From assembly GCF_027887165.1 (NCBI RefSeq), contig NC_077230.1:28816351-28880350 (forward strand): a stretch of 64,000 bases of DNA. Reading direction: 5' to 3'. The stretch comes from Monodelphis domestica (taxonomy: Eukaryota > Chordata > Mammalia > Didelphimorphia > Didelphidae). The notes beneath the pieces were generated by a model. The model saw only the letters and a program-made list of their open reading frames with translations, searched no databases and was not told where the DNA came from. Both the position numbers and the translations under genes were made by a program. Below are positions 23,683 to 36,237 of this stretch, piece after piece (positions within the stretch are counted from its first letter, which is position 1; the number at the start of each line of letters is the position of its first letter).

Positions 23683-23832
23683 GATTAAACTCATAGAACT
23701 GAAACCACTACCTGAGTGACATTGAATACTCCACTTAACTTCCTTGGGCCATCTATAAAGTGAGGATGTTAGATGAGAATAGATGATCCCTGAGTCACTT
23801 CCATACCTAGCTCTAAGATCCTATCATTCTGT
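23683..23832 (+). mobile_element. MIR-type SINE fragment
   Basis: A tRNA/CORE-derived order is visible: TGAGTGACATTGAATACTCC, CTTCCTTGGGCCATCTATAA and TCCATACCTAGCTCTAAGAT, ending in TATCATTCTGTGA. Confidence 0.6.
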
Positions 23833-24139
23833 GATTGCACTTCCCAAATCTAATGACATTGAGAAATAAAGCAAATACCATGGGAAACACCAACATATTA
23901 TTAATTTTTTACTTTACACTCTTAATTTGAAAAATCCAACTCGTTTATTTATTAAGCCTCCCTGACTGATGTTGAGAGTGGCAGATTGAATTCACAACTA
24001 ACCTGAATTTATCATTTGTGCATATGATAGTAATCACTGTGCTACAGTCACCATTAGTTGGAACAAATTTGTGATGTTAATACTTTAACTTTGATTTAAA
24101 CTTTTGTTTTCATTTTTTCAAGAAGTATGTGGGGGGGGA
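23833..24139. other. Intergenic, nothing recognised
   Basis: No feature is recognised. Confidence 0.4.
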
Positions 24140-24192
24140 GGGGAGAGGCCAGCTAGGTGAATCATTGATTGAGATCCAGTCCTAGAGATGAG
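24140..24192 (+). mobile_element. SINE1-type fragment, head only
   Basis: GGCCAGCTAGGTGAATCATT and GATCCAGTCCTAGAGATGAG match the first 50 bases of the SINE1-type element. The rest is missing. Confidence 0.55.
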
Positions 24193-24390
24193 AATTAACA
24201 TTTCATGTCTATTAATATAATATTTTGGAAGAATCCCATTTTAACACATAACAGATAAGAAAACAGAAAATAATCATCTGCTAACTCTTTTTATATTTTT
24301 CATTTATATTTATATTTATATTTTTTATTTAAATTTATATTTACATCTTTTTATATTGCTATACTCTTTTCTCAAAAGACTATAGCAATA

Positions 24391-24574
24391 GGGGCATCTG
24401 GGTGACTCGGTGGATACTTACCTCTTAGAGATAGAAGGTCTTTTTTTAAAATATGACCTCAGACATTTCCTAGCTATGCGACCCTGGTCAAATTACTTAA
24501 TCCCAATTGCCTAGTCCTTGCCACTCAACTGCTTTGAACCCAAAACTTAGTATAGATTCTAAGTCAGAATGTAA
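24391..24574 (+). mobile_element. SINE1-type tRNA-derived SINE, diverged
   Basis: GGGGCATCTGGGTGACTCGG, GACCTCAGACATTTCCTAGC, CCCAATTGCCTAGTCCTTGC and TAGATTCTAAGTCAGAATG follow the family order. Confidence 0.8.
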
Positions 24575-25329
24575 CTGGGCATCAGGAGGCAGAGCTAAGA
24601 TGGCAGAGAAGATAAAGGAACCCATCTGATTTCTACCAAATTATCCCCCAAGGCACAATGATATTATGTTTCAGAAGGAATTCTGGGACAACCTAACCCA
24701 CAAAAAGACAAAGAAAAGCAATTTTTCAGTCCAAAAGAACCTAGAAGGCTGGCACAAGGGATCTAGTGCACCAGGGTGGAGGTGGATTCCAGTATAGGAT
24801 GCCAGGTCAGGCTCCCGTAGGTGACAGGCATTGGGCACAGCTGAGGTGGTAGCCAAGGCTTCCCAAATTCTCAGCCACAGATGGGTAAGAGGGTCAGACA
24901 ACTGCTCAGAAGGAAATTAGAGGGTTTTCTTTTTGATGGCTCTGGGTGCAAGACCCTTCTCTCATTACCCATAGGCAGACCTAGGTCATAGTCCTGGAGT
25001 AGAATCACAGGGTGAGGAAGAGCACCAGATACACCAGCACTCATAGTCACAGAGAAGCAAATGACCCTAGTCACAGTTCCAAGGGGGGTAAATAAATATT
25101 TAGGATTACTCAAAGACCAGAGCCCAGGCAGGGAGAGTATTATATACATCTCTCCATAGATCATATCACCTTGGAAGAACTGAATACAGATAGATGCCCA
25201 GTGCCATCTCTGAAGGCACCTACATAATGAACCTGAAGGTTGAAACAGTGTTCCCTTCACCACAGTTACAGAGTCCAACTTTAATGATTTTTTAAAACCA
25301 AAATTAAAAAAAAAAGAGGCAGGAAAATG

Positions 25330-27245
25330 AGGAAACAACAACAACAACAAAAACTCAATATAGAAGTTATTTTGGTGAAAGGGTAGACTCACACTCAGAA
25401 GAAAAGAACAAAATCATTACTGCTGCATCCAAAATCTCCAAGAAAAATATGAATTGCTTTCAAGTCAAAAAAGAATTAATAGAGGATCTCAAAAAGTATT
25501 CTTAAAACAGATAAGAGAGGTAGGAGAAAAAGGAGAGTGATAGAGGAAAATCATGAAAAAAGAGTCAATAGCTTGATAAAGAAGGCATACAAATACTAAA
25601 GAAATTAATACCTTAAAAAACAGAATAGCATAATTAGTAAATGAGGCACAAAAATTCAAAGAAGAAGAGAACTATTTAAAAAGTATAATTGGCCAAATGA
25701 TAAAAGATATACAAAAATGCACTGAGAATAAAAACATTGAAAATGAAAATTCATCCTTTGGAGAAAGAGGTACAAAAATTCATTGATGAAAAGAACTCTT
25801 TTACAAAGTAGAATTGTCCAAATGCAAAAAAGAGATACAAAAGCTGACTTAAGAAAAACATGTCTTGAAATTAGAATTGGGTAAGTAGAAACCAATGACT
25901 CCATGAGATATCAAGAAAAATACAAAGTCAAAAGAATGAAACAAATAGAAGAAAATGTAAACTATCTCATGGGAAGAACAACTGACCTGGGAGAAAAAAA
26001 AGTGCTTAGACACCATCTTTCAAGAAATCATTAAGGAAGACTACCCATATATTCCAGAACCAGAGGATAAAATAAAAATTAAAAAAAATCACTGAACCTC
26101 TCCTAAAAGAGATCCCTAAAGGACAACTGCCAAGAAATATAACCAAATTCCAAAACTCCAAGGAAAAGGAGAAAATTTTGCAAGTAGTCAGAAAGAAATT
26201 ATTCAGATATCATTGAATCACAGTCATGATAACACAAGAATTAACAGCTTCTACATTTTATTTTTGTTTTTCTCATTTTTATTTTACCATGAGTAGTCCA
26301 TCATGTCTTGATTGATCTTTTTATATTTTAAATTTTAGTTTTAAAAATATTTTTCCATGTTTACATGCTACTTTTTCTTTCCCACCCTTTTTCCCCTCCT
26401 AGAGCTGACAAGCAATTGCACTGGGTTAAACAAATGATATCACTTGATAACTCTTTCCATAGGTATGACTCCATTTTGCAATAGAACAATCTTTTGAAAC
26501 CAAAACTCCAAATTATGTACCCATATAAACGAGTAATAAGTCATATGTTTTGATTCTGCTTTTCTACTTCTACAGTTCTTTCTGTGTATATGGATAGCAT
26601 TCTTTCTTATAAATCTCTTGGGATTATCCTGGATCATCATATTGCTACTAGTAGCAAAGTCAATTATATTAAATTGTTCCACAGTGTTTCATTTCTGTGT
26701 ACAATGGTCTTGTGGTTCTGCTCATTTCACTCTCCATCAGTTTATGAAGGTTCTTCCAGGTCATATAGAAATCTTCCATTTCATCCTTCCTTATAGCACA
26801 ATAATATTCCTTCCACAATTTTTTTCAGCCATTCCCCAATCTAGGGATGTCCCTTCATTTTCCAATTTTTTGCCACCACAAAGAATGTGGTTATGAATTT
26901 TTGTACACTTTTTATTATATTTTTGTCTATAAACATAGTAGTGGTATTGCTATATCAAAGGGCATGCATTCTTTTAAAGTCCTTTGGGCACAATTCCAAA
27001 TTGCCATTCAGAATGGTTGGATCAATTCACAACTCCTACAGCAGTATATTAGTGTCCAATTTTGCTACATCCCCTCCAACATTTATTATTTTTCTTTACT
27101 GTCATACTGGCCAATGGCAGCTTCTACATTAATGGATCAGAGGGTATGGAATATGATATTCCAGAGGGCAAAGGAGCTAGGACTTCAACCAACATAGCAA
27201 AACTGAGCATAACCCTTTGGGGTGGGGGGATGAAAATTCAATGAA
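25330..27245 (+). pseudogene. L1 ORF1 remnant, interrupted by a nested L1
   Basis: ORF1p is the RNA-binding chaperone of the L1 particle. The plus strand shows a Lys/Glu/Gln-rich, coiled-coil-like stretch (about 25400-25950) and the C-terminal portion (about 26000-26240) resembling the ORF1 RNA-binding region, seen better at 50850-51200. It has numerous stops and shifts and is split by a minus-strand L1 with a 13-bp target-site duplication. After the insertion it resumes with the segment matching GAGCTAGGACTTCAACCAAC, equivalent to 51219-51240. It is not functional. Confidence 0.6.
26258..27117 (-). mobile_element. Nested L1 3' fragment
   Basis: An 860-bp 5'-truncated L1 on the minus strand: degraded poly(T) at the left, 3'UTR, then ORF2 C-terminus (CATTCCCCAATCTAGGGATG, CAGAATGGTTGGATCAATTC). 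It is flanked by exact 13-bp duplications CAGCTTCTACATT at 26245-26257 and 27118-27130. The empty site reads ACATT/AATGG, consistent with L1 endonuclease. Confidence 0.9.
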
Positions 27246-28585
27246 ATAGAGGACCTTCAAATATTCCTAAGGAAAAAAACCCAAGCTGAATGAAAAATTT
27301 TACTGTCAAATATATGACCCAAGAGAAGCATTAAAAGGCAAACTTGCAAAGATAAATCAAAAGACATTCACTAATGATTAAGTGTGTACATCACTACATG
27401 GGGAGATGATTCTTGTAATGCCAAAGAATTTTGTCATTATTAGGGCAGTTAGGAATATACATAGACAGAGGGTAAGGCACATATGATGGAATGATATAAA
27501 AATTAAATTAAAGCATGAGAAAGAGGAAAATATTGGGAGGAGATGGAAGGGGAAATAAAATAATTGCACATAAAAGAGGCATGAAAAAACATTCACAGTA
27601 GAGGGGAAAATGAAGGAAGTGGGGAGGAGAGCATGTGGGTCCTATTCTCATCAGAATTGGTTCAATGGAGGAAAAATATATAAAATCAATTGGAAAGCTA
27701 TCTTACTCTACAGGAAAGTAGCAGGGAAGGGGTAATAGAAAGAAATGTGAGACTGATAGGAAAGAGGACAAATTGGGGGAGATGGAGGCCAGGGGTAAAT
27801 AAGATGAAAAGTAATTCACAGTAATCATGATTGTTCAAATTTTTTTACAAGTGTCCCTAATAAAGGCCTCATTTTTCAAATATGTAGAAAAGGAAGTTGA
27901 ATATATAAGAATACAAATCATTCCACAATTGATAAATGGTCAAAGGATATGAACAGGAAGTTCTCAAACAAAATAAGTGAAGCTCTCTATAGTCATACAA
28001 AAATGCTCTAAATTATTGTTATTTAGAGAAGTGCAAATTAAAACAGTTCTGAGGTACTACCCCACAGGTATTAGATTGACTATTATGATAAAAAAAAGGA
28101 AAATGGCAAAACTTGGAAGAAATATAGAAAAGCTGGGACATGAATGCATTGTTGTGGCAGTTGTGAATCATTTCAGTCATTCAGGGGAGCATTTTTGACC
28201 CATGCCCAAAGAGCCATGAAACAGTACATACATACCTGTTGATCCAGCAATACCACTACTAGGTTACTAAAATAAAACAAAACAGGTGAAGAACCTAATT
28301 GTACAAAACTATTTAAAGTGGCTCTTTTTAGGGGGTCACAGTAAGGGGTTACCCATCAATTGGGGAGTGGCTGTATAAGTATATGGAATACTATTATTTT
28401 GCTGTAGGTAATAACAAGCAAGAGGACCATGATTAAACATGTAAAATATATATAAGATTGTTTACCATTCATTTCATGGGAGATAGGAAATTTCAGGAGA
28501 GGGAGAGAATTTGAGACTCAATATTGTTTGAAAATTTTTGGGAACTGTTGTTACATTTAACTGGAGGAAAAATAAAATTATTTTT

Positions 28586-30311
28586 TTAAGTGTGTGGAAA
28601 TAGATCTTTAAATAACATTCAAACATTATGAAATAAGTGTAATAACCCATTGTTAGTTAAGAAAAGCATCTTGACAAAGACAAGGAGTTTCTACTTTATT
28701 TATCTTCCTTTTTTAAAAGGACCTTATTTTAAGACATGAACAAATTGAGCTCTATTAAATTGACATGACATGACATGACATGACCTTTTTAAATTTGGTG
28801 CCTTTCTTGGTGCCTTGGTGCCATGGTTGTTATTAAATATTTTTTGTCAATTTTTGAACTGTCTAAATTTAATCTAAAAATGCCTATAATGTCATCGTTG
28901 TTTTTTTTCTTTCTGTTCTCTGCTTTTTATTTTTGAGTCACAGAAAGATAATACTGGCAACGTGTGGTTTCTTTGGAAACTTCACTACTTGCACATTAAA
29001 TTAAAAAAGCAGACATTGAATTTATCAGACCCTCTTGTTTTCTCAACTTCAGCAGGCTTGGGAGCACCTCCATAAATGCCCAAGATAAAATGCCACATGA
29101 TGAAAAATATCTCAAACTATTCAAGGGTTTTACAATGTAGCTAATTGCCCAACAATTAAGAGTTAATTGCACTTCTGGGAAAATAAGCATTTACTATAGT
29201 ATAATAAGACAGGAGTGAGGAAAAGGGTATATATTTATAGCTGTATCTATCTATATGACTGTATATCTATCTATATATTTATTTATACAAGCATTTTCAG
29301 AAAAATAAAATTCCCTTCTTTTTGTATTCCAAATAAAACTGGGTTTTTGATTATATGTGTGAATGTGTGTCTGTGTGTGTGCAAATGCACATGAGAGACA
29401 GATTGGATCATGTAAAAGAAACACCTAAAAAACAGTAAGACTAAGGAATGTAAAGGGATGAACATTAAGCTTTCAAAAATGCTCTGTCTTCTTAGAAAAC
29501 AAATATAAAGACCCTTTGGATTAAGTGACAATGATTTGTGAAATCATTTATGCAATAACCATGTCTGAACTATTCATTTGTGTCATTTGTTATTCTTTGC
29601 CTACAATGTACATTCTTCCTAGTAGTGCTGAATCTTAATTGAAGGGAGAGGGATTTCCACAATGGGAGTTATCTTCCTCCCTTCAAAACAAAATAAAACC
29701 TGCTTTATATTTTAATTTCTTTACTCTAGACAAGAAAATATGGGTGTGTGGATGAAATAACAGATTTTGTACTTTCTGAATATTTGACTGTCTTGTATAA
29801 AAGCAGCCCATCACTTTTCTACTAAGAAACAAATATATTCTAGGGAAGTAGCAGTACACATCCATTCAGCCAACAGAGTAGGGGTGGGAAAGTTGTAAGG
29901 AAGGGGGGAAGTAATCTATTTCCACTCTCAAGCACACACGAGATATTAAAATATACATCCAAAGTTATTTCCAGAGACTGAAATGAAAGTGACAGTGAAT
30001 TGGAAGAAAGATTCAAAACATTATGAGAAAAATTGCAACAGGTAATGTGGAGAAGAATATATTGGGAAAATGTGCTCCTCTACATGCATTGGTGAATTGA
30101 AGATGTCTTGCTTGATCACAGCTGGTAATATCATGTCAAAAAATAAAAAAGGGTCATCGAAAATCACATCTCCATTTTGTTCACTCTGGGACAATGGTGT
30201 CAAAACATACAATAACTCTGTCAATCATCCTTTTTCTATAGAGTCATGAGAAATTGGTCTTAGTAAGGATTATTCAATTTTATATCTAAATTCTTCACTG
30301 TAGTTATCAAT
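28586..30311. other. AT-rich intergenic DNA
   Basis: It contains a short (TGACA)n tract at about 28760-28785 and a GTGTGTGTCTG-type tract near 29360. No gene or named repeat is recognised. Frames of 60-82 codons are incidental. Confidence 0.4.
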
Positions 30312-30558
30312 TTTGTTCAGTCATTTCAGTTGAGTCCAAGTTTTCATGACCACATTTAGAGTTTTCTTGGTAAAGATACTGGAGTGGTTTCCCATTTCCT
30401 TTTCTAACTCATTTTACAGATGAAGAGACTGAATCAAAAAAGGTTAAAAGATTTGTCTAGAGTCACAGAGGTAATAAGTATCTGATACAGCATTTGAACT
30501 CAGGAAGATGAATCTTCCTAATTCTTAGCCCAGTGTTCTATTCACTTCCCCTCCTAAT
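30312..30558 (+). mobile_element. MAR1-type SINE
   Basis: TTGTTCAGTCATTTCAGTTG, TGGTAAAGATACTGGAGTGG, TTTTACAGATGAAGAGACTG, CTAGAGTCACAGAGG and GCATTTGAACTCAGGAAGAT appear in family order. Confidence 0.85.
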
Positions 30559-31389
30559 TGTCCATTGTTGTCAATTACTTTCACACTGTTAAATTAAGGA
30601 TAAATGGTTTATAGTCTATCTCTTCTTACATATTCAATTTTGTTTTTATATTCAATGGTACTCTCATAACCTTTAATTTTTGTTGGGGATTTTTGTACTT
30701 TGTATTGTTTTCTAACTAAAATGCTACTCACATATTTTACCTAACCACATCACTCTCTAGGCTAATATTTTCCAAAGCTTAGCTGATTTCCTATTTCTTG
30801 TTAGATTCTGCTTCCTTAATTTACTAATTCCGTTATTTTTCTTTTTTTACTTTTATCAATCATGAAGATTTTATTTGCCTGATCAACAATTATATTGTGG
30901 AGTTGTCTAAGGAAAGGAATGAAAAGAAGGATTACAAAAAATATCAAAGTAGGGCAGAGAAAGAATATTTATCATCTGTATTCCTTCATACCTTTCACCA
31001 CCTCACACTACTTATAGTAAGACATTTTAGTCCCGTTTCTCTCTTTTTGTTTTCAATTACTTGCTCCTGTGGCAGTGAGGAAAGCTGTAGGTTGACAATC
31101 TATTGCTTTGGGGTCTTGATTAAATTTCTTTGAGGCTATTTTCATTAGGTCTAAAAATTGTACTTCTACCTTTTATTTTTTGTATCCCCGGTGATTGGCT
31201 CACCTATTGAGATAATCACATAGTATACAAAGCGAATTTTGGAAAACAGGAAAAGAATGCTATTTAGAATAAGGTTTACCTAAATTGTAGTCATTTGAGG
31301 ATTCTAAAAACATTAAAATTGTCAGTTTTCTCTTAATTATCACTACTTATAAATAAATCAAATGATTGATATACTCACAGGATGCTCCA
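30559..31389. other. Intergenic, nothing recognised
   Basis: No coding or repeat signature is recognised. The 78-codon frame near 30897 has no domain. Confidence 0.4.
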
Positions 31390-31560
31390 TAGAATCACTG
31401 GATTTAGATAGAGCTAGTCAAGAATTCTCTACATTTTTCAGATAAAGAAAATGAGTCTTAAAGTCATAAAAGTAGTTAATCAAAAAAACAGGACTCAACT
31501 CTCAATTTTCTGACTCTACATTCAATATTCTTTCTTCTATCACATCACCTAATTCTTGAA
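31390..31560 (+). mobile_element. Probable MIR/MIR3-type fragment
   Basis: TTTTCAGATAAAGAAAATGA, AAGTAGTTAATCAAAAAAAC and CAGGACTCAACTCTCAATTT give a diverged CORE-SINE order. The identification is tentative. Confidence 0.45.
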
Positions 31561-32743
31561 GGAAATTCTCAATGTTATCTAATAGGGGAGCTGTTTTATG
31601 TACAAGAGAATTATATATGAAAGGTCTAACCAGAGAAAAGGAGCCAATAAAGAAGTGTTAAATTGCAAAGTTGTGTCTTTATAAGGTAATGGATTAATGA
31701 GACAGAAACAATTACTCACAAGAGTGAATTAAAGAGGAAGAGCTATCAGAGGATGAACATGATAGGCTAAACTCAGGTGACTTTAAAAGACATCTGAGTA
31801 AATTAAGATATAATCAAAGAAGAACCCTGCTCCTGACAAGATGCAGAAGAGATATACAGAATGAAAGGGGATGATATGAGATGCTGAGTAGAGATGGGAG
31901 AATGGAAATACATCTAACATGTAGACTTAGAGGCTCCTCTAAGAAATGGTAAAATAATAAAAATAAAAATAAATAAAAGCTGAATATCTGCCCTATTCCC
32001 TGGCCTAAACACATCTATTATAATTTTTCCAGGTTCAACTTTAAGGAAATCTAACTCCAAATGGAAAACAGTAAGTTCCCTTATCTCAAAATAATCAGTT
32101 CATCATCTATTTACCTTGGTTACTTAGGAGACAATCCTATATTTTAGTCTAGCTTTTCCATCCAAAAGGTAGGGTGGCAGTAAATATTTATCTAATGCAT
32201 AACAAATTAGGTACAAAATGTCAGTTTTTCTCATACAGAAAACAATAAAAGAGAAATAGCATGTATTAAAAGAAAATTTAAATAGTACTGAATATCATAC
32301 TTTATTGCTACTAGGACAGTGAGTGGCAATGCTAAAATGCAAGTTTTATTGGGACATAAACATTTCCCCAAGATTGCTAATTAGTTGCATCATGATTCAT
32401 TTCCTCTAGCATTTTTAATGCATCAAGCTTAATATTTTAGAAGACTTTCTCTAATGTTGATTCTTCCCAGTGAACTAGACTACTCTTGCAGTGGCCTAGG
32501 TACTCTCTCCGTTGTGTTTAGGAGACAGGAAAGTGGAAGATGATGGTTCTGCATATGATAAAAGGAAAGAAATACAGAAGAGAAGCAAAGACTGCCAAGA
32601 GCCCTGATACAAGTCTAGCTAGATCCATGGTCCACATGGGGATCTACAGCTGCACTATCATTATATTATGGTAGAGAAAGGCTGTCACTTCTCACTAAAA
32701 TCATAGCATATCATTTAGGAAGTTTCCATCAAGAAACTCTTTT
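31561..32743. other. Intergenic, nothing recognised
   Basis: AT-rich DNA without a recognisable gene or named repeat. Confidence 0.4.
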
Positions 32744-32982
32744 CTGTTTCTTTTTTTGTTTGTTTGTTTGTTTTGTTTTTTTTTCACCCTTACCTTCTGT
32801 CTTAGAATCAATGCTAAGTATTAGTATGGGTTCCAAGGCAGGAGACTAGTAATGGCAAGGCAATTAGGGTTAAGTGATTTTTCCAGGGTCTCACAACTAC
32901 AAAGTGTATGAGGTCAGATTTGAACCTAGGACTTCTCATCTGTAGATCTGGCTCTCTGTCCACTGAGCTACCTAGCTGCCCC
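32744..32982 (-). mobile_element. SINE1-type SINE with T-rich tail
   Basis: On the minus strand the head (GGGGCAGCTAGGTAGCTCAG) is at the right and the A-rich tail, interrupted as (AAAC)n, is at the left. CCTTACCTTCTGTCTTAG and GGGTCTCACAACTACAAAG mark the body. Confidence 0.9.
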
Positions 32983-33469
32983 TGTGTTTTAGATGTGGCA
33001 TCCTCTCTCATCAGCTCTTCTAGCTCAGCAAACAACCAAGGGGCTTTTGAGGATGCCAACCACCCATAGAACTCACAAAGAAGTGAGCAGATGATATCAA
33101 CAATGTGCTTTGAAGAGGATTATTTCAGATAGAGAGAGATAAGCCCTGCAAAGAATGGCCCAGCACTACAGAACTGGGAACAGATGCTGTATTTCTGAAT
33201 GTTTCCTGTCCCCATACTGACCTCGACTCCAAGACATTGATCCTCTATCTCTTTTATCTCCCTACATTCTTTTGCCAAAGTCTAAAATCTTTCCTTCTGG
33301 GACAAAGAAGTAATTTTAGATGTAATTTTATTAGTTTTATATATTTACTTTGTATTTATAAACATTAACTACAGGTCTTTAGTATGAATGTGCTTATTGG
33401 AAGTGCAATTGAGAGAACACCATTGAATGGGGAGCTAGCTCTAGAGAGACACAACTGGGTTGGTGGGAG
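32983..33469. other. Intergenic, nothing recognised
   Basis: No gene or named repeat is recognised between the SINE and the purine-rich block. Confidence 0.4.
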
Positions 33470-33960
33470 AGAAAAAGAGAGAGGCAGAGACAGAGAGACA
33501 GAGACAGAGAGACAGAGACAGGAAGAACACAAGGAAAGAAAATCAGAGAAAGACACTAAGAGGGACAGAGAGAGAAACAGAGACAGAGACATAGAGACAT
33601 TTCAAGGGACAGAAATAGACAGAGATTGAGGCAGAGAAGTAAAGACAGAGGCAGAAAATCAGAGGGAGATTCAGGGACAGAGACAGAGAGAGACAGAGAG
33701 AGAGAGAAGACAAGGAGAGAAAATCAGAGATAAATACTAAGAGGGGCAGAGAGAGACAGTCAGAGATGCTTAAAGGGACAGAGATAGACAGAGATGGGGG
33801 CAGAGAAGTAAAGACAGAAACAGACAACCAGAGGGAGATCCAGGGAAAGAGACAGAGAGGAGACAGAGAAATAGACAGAAAGACAGAGATAGGCAGAAAG
33901 AGAAAGAGAAATGGAGACACAGAGAGACAACCCAAAGACACAGATACAGAGTGATAGAGA
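33470..33960. repeat. (GACAGA)n purine-rich block with ~170-180 bp higher-order period
   Basis: The block is about 490 bases of GAGACAGAGACAGA-type repeats. Longer phrases recur: GGGACAGAAATAGACAGAG at 33606 and GGGACAGAGATAGACAGAG at 33775 (169 apart), and GAAAATCAGAGA at 33538 and 33719 (181 apart). The long frames on both strands (81-132 codons, Arg/Glu-rich or Ser/Leu-rich) are products of the repeat. Confidence 0.9.
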
Positions 33961-34429
33961 CATAGAATCAGGCACAGGAAAAATAGTGATATAATTTGCC
34001 AGAACGATTTTTGACTGTGAATTCAGATCTCAATAACAACAACAACAACAACAACAAAACCATAAGAGAGAATCACCAATCCTTTGATACAAAAGATTCT
34101 CAGAGCAGAAAAGGAGCATTTCTACCAGATAATTTTTCCAGACAATTTGTCAATACTAAGAAGACACAGGCAAGCATGCCACCCAAGAACCACTATAGAG
34201 ATTTGTAAGGCAGGATTTTTGTCTGGTAGTGTAAATCAGAAGTCAGCCTGAGTTAAATTGTTCAGTTACTTGTGGAAGATGTATTAAAAACTATAAATGA
34301 TTAGGACTGGAAACTAAGTTAAATTAGGAAATTAAAGTTAAATTAAATTCTTCCATTTGCAGAAAGTATATGGATAATATAAGATTTCCTAATGATAGGA
34401 AAAATCCATGCAAAAGTTAATATCACAGA
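33961..34429. other. Intergenic with an (AAC)n microsatellite
   Basis: An (AAC)n run of about eight units lies at about 34032-34058. Nothing else is recognised. Confidence 0.5.
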
Positions 34430-34560
34430 GTCAGCCTTAATACCTTAAAGCTCCAAGTTCAAATTCCCCATCTGATATACTAGTCAGTTGACACTGGGCA
34501 AGTTAACTGACCCTTTCAGTGCTATAAGAATCTCTATAGGCCTATAAATTGCAGAGAAGG
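34430..34560 (+). mobile_element. MIR SINE fragment
   Basis: CAAGTTCAAATTCCCCATCT, TTGACACTGGGCAAGTTAAC and CTGACCCTTTCAGTGC are MIR core motifs, and the tail is missing. Confidence 0.65.
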
Positions 34561-35499
34561 TACCACCTGTATTGGTATAGGGAATTTCCTATATTATTGA
34601 AATTATTATTTATTCAGTCTTCTCACTGCGAAGATGAATTAAAACAATCCCTCCGTCCTTAAGATCACATTAAAAAATGAAGGTTCACTAGGCAATGATT
34701 TTTCCCCCCATGGCAAAAGAAAATCATTGATGAACGGCAAGGAGAAAGAAAATTTGACTAAAGAGGACAAAGGTATAAGATCATAACACTGAAGTTAATA
34801 TTGTTAATTCTGATATTTTCCCATAGGTATTTATGTGGGTCACTATGGCTTTTGAATAAGCTGACATTTAAATTTTGAAAGTCTCCTAAAATACCATGCA
34901 GTACCACTGATTCATCTTATAAACTCATTTAAAAGGTGGAATATAGAGTAAAATGAAAATTCCTCATAGTACTCCCCCTCCCCCCCAGCTTAACTCCTCT
35001 AGAAATGCTGACATTTAAGATTATCTTTTGGGAATTCCAAGGGAAATGATTTTGCTGTATACTCTGACCTAGTATAGTAGTTAGTAAAAATTCCTTCAGG
35101 TATCCGTTCAATTTAATCCTTTTTAAATTCCTTTCCAATTATATTTGAAATTGATCTGTAATTAAGATAAATTAGTGTTAGCGTTGATTTTCTTCTTTGT
35201 GCTCAGACAAGCCCTGACTATGAGTACTAAAGGATTTGAAGAGTAGACTGCCTATTTTCTGATAGGGTAAAAAAAAAAATCTATGACTGCCACTTTTAAC
35301 CATAATTCTTCTAAGCAACACCTAAGAAAATTAACATCAGTCATAATTGTCTTCACAATGTACCAACCCAACACTAAACCAAAATAACAAAACATTTGGG
35401 TATACAAACCTATGCTAATTTTCATATATAATATAATTAAGATCACTAAAATTATAAAAGTTGGACTTATGAGCAATGATTAGTAAGTGTGTTTGAATT
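34561..35499. other. AT-rich intergenic DNA, nothing recognised
   Basis: No coding or repeat signature is recognised. Confidence 0.4.
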
Positions 35500-35720
35500 G
35501 AATTGAAATTATCTTGTAATCAGAAGTACTGTGTTCAAATTCTAGCTCTCTGTGAATTACAATCTGTCATTTACTCACTGGGATTGGGCTAGTTATGGAT
35601 TTCTACAAGGAACACTTGCTTCATCTATAAAATAAATGAGTAAGATAATACTTGTAATATATGTCAGGAGTTTGCTTTGGGAAATTTATAATGTAATATC
35701 TGTGAAAATATCTTGTTGCT
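35500..35720 (+). mobile_element. MIR SINE, diverged
   Basis: GTGTTCAAATTCTAGCTCTC, TTCATCTATAAAATAAATGA and the trailing TTGTTGCTATGAGG give the MIR order. Confidence 0.6.
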
Positions 35721-36237
35721 ATGAGGTGTTCTGTAAATGTCAACAATGATGAACCCATCATTTTAATTTCTATAAACAAAGTTTTATGCAAAGAAGGCTT
35801 CTGGATGAAAATATACTGAAAATGATTGGGTATCTACAAGTCATGATATTACACTCTTCATTTCTAGTTCTGCATAGCAGAATGCAGAGGAGATGGCTTG
35901 AAAATATGTTTTAGTCCCTAACCTAATGCTGAGAAAACAGACACTAAGAATATGTAGCCCATCCAATCTGAATGATGGATGAAATTGGTGACCACATCCA
36001 TGAAAGCATGGTAATTAATAGGTTACCATCTTCTCTATTTCCACTAAAATTTCTACCTCTTAATTTCATTCTGAAGTTATGACAAAGTCAAAGCATTTGC
36101 ATTGTAAAGATGGAAAACAGTTCCTCACAGCTGACCAAGTTTAAATAAAGGATCTTCATCTTAGAATAACCTGTCACGTTACCAGTCAATCTCCCTGACA
36201 ACTAATTTATATGGCTTTTAATTTTCTATTTCCAATT
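35721..36237. other. Intergenic, nothing recognised
   Basis: No feature is recognised. Confidence 0.4.

Larger units (their letters stand above)
24576..28585 (+). mobile_element. Old L1 lacking most of ORF2 (HAL1-like structure)
   Basis: The left end GGCAGAGCTAAGATGGCAGA is a typical L1 5'UTR start. A leader runs to about 25300, followed by an ORF1 remnant to about 27240, then an A/G-rich spacer. At about 27880 the sequence re-enters ORF2 only near residue 1050 (CACAATTGATAAATGGTC) and runs to a 3'UTR ending AAATAAAATTATTTTTTTAA. Endonuclease and reverse transcriptase are therefore absent. This matches either an internal deletion or the HAL1 class of half-L1 elements known in marsupials and other mammals. 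It carries a nested L1 at 26258-27117. Confidence 0.75.

Noticed and set aside
33384..33975. Overlapping open frames of 60-132 codons on both strands
   Set aside because: They are produced by the GACAGA repeat, which lacks stop codons in several frames. Composition is only Arg/Glu/Asp or Ser/Leu/Cys.
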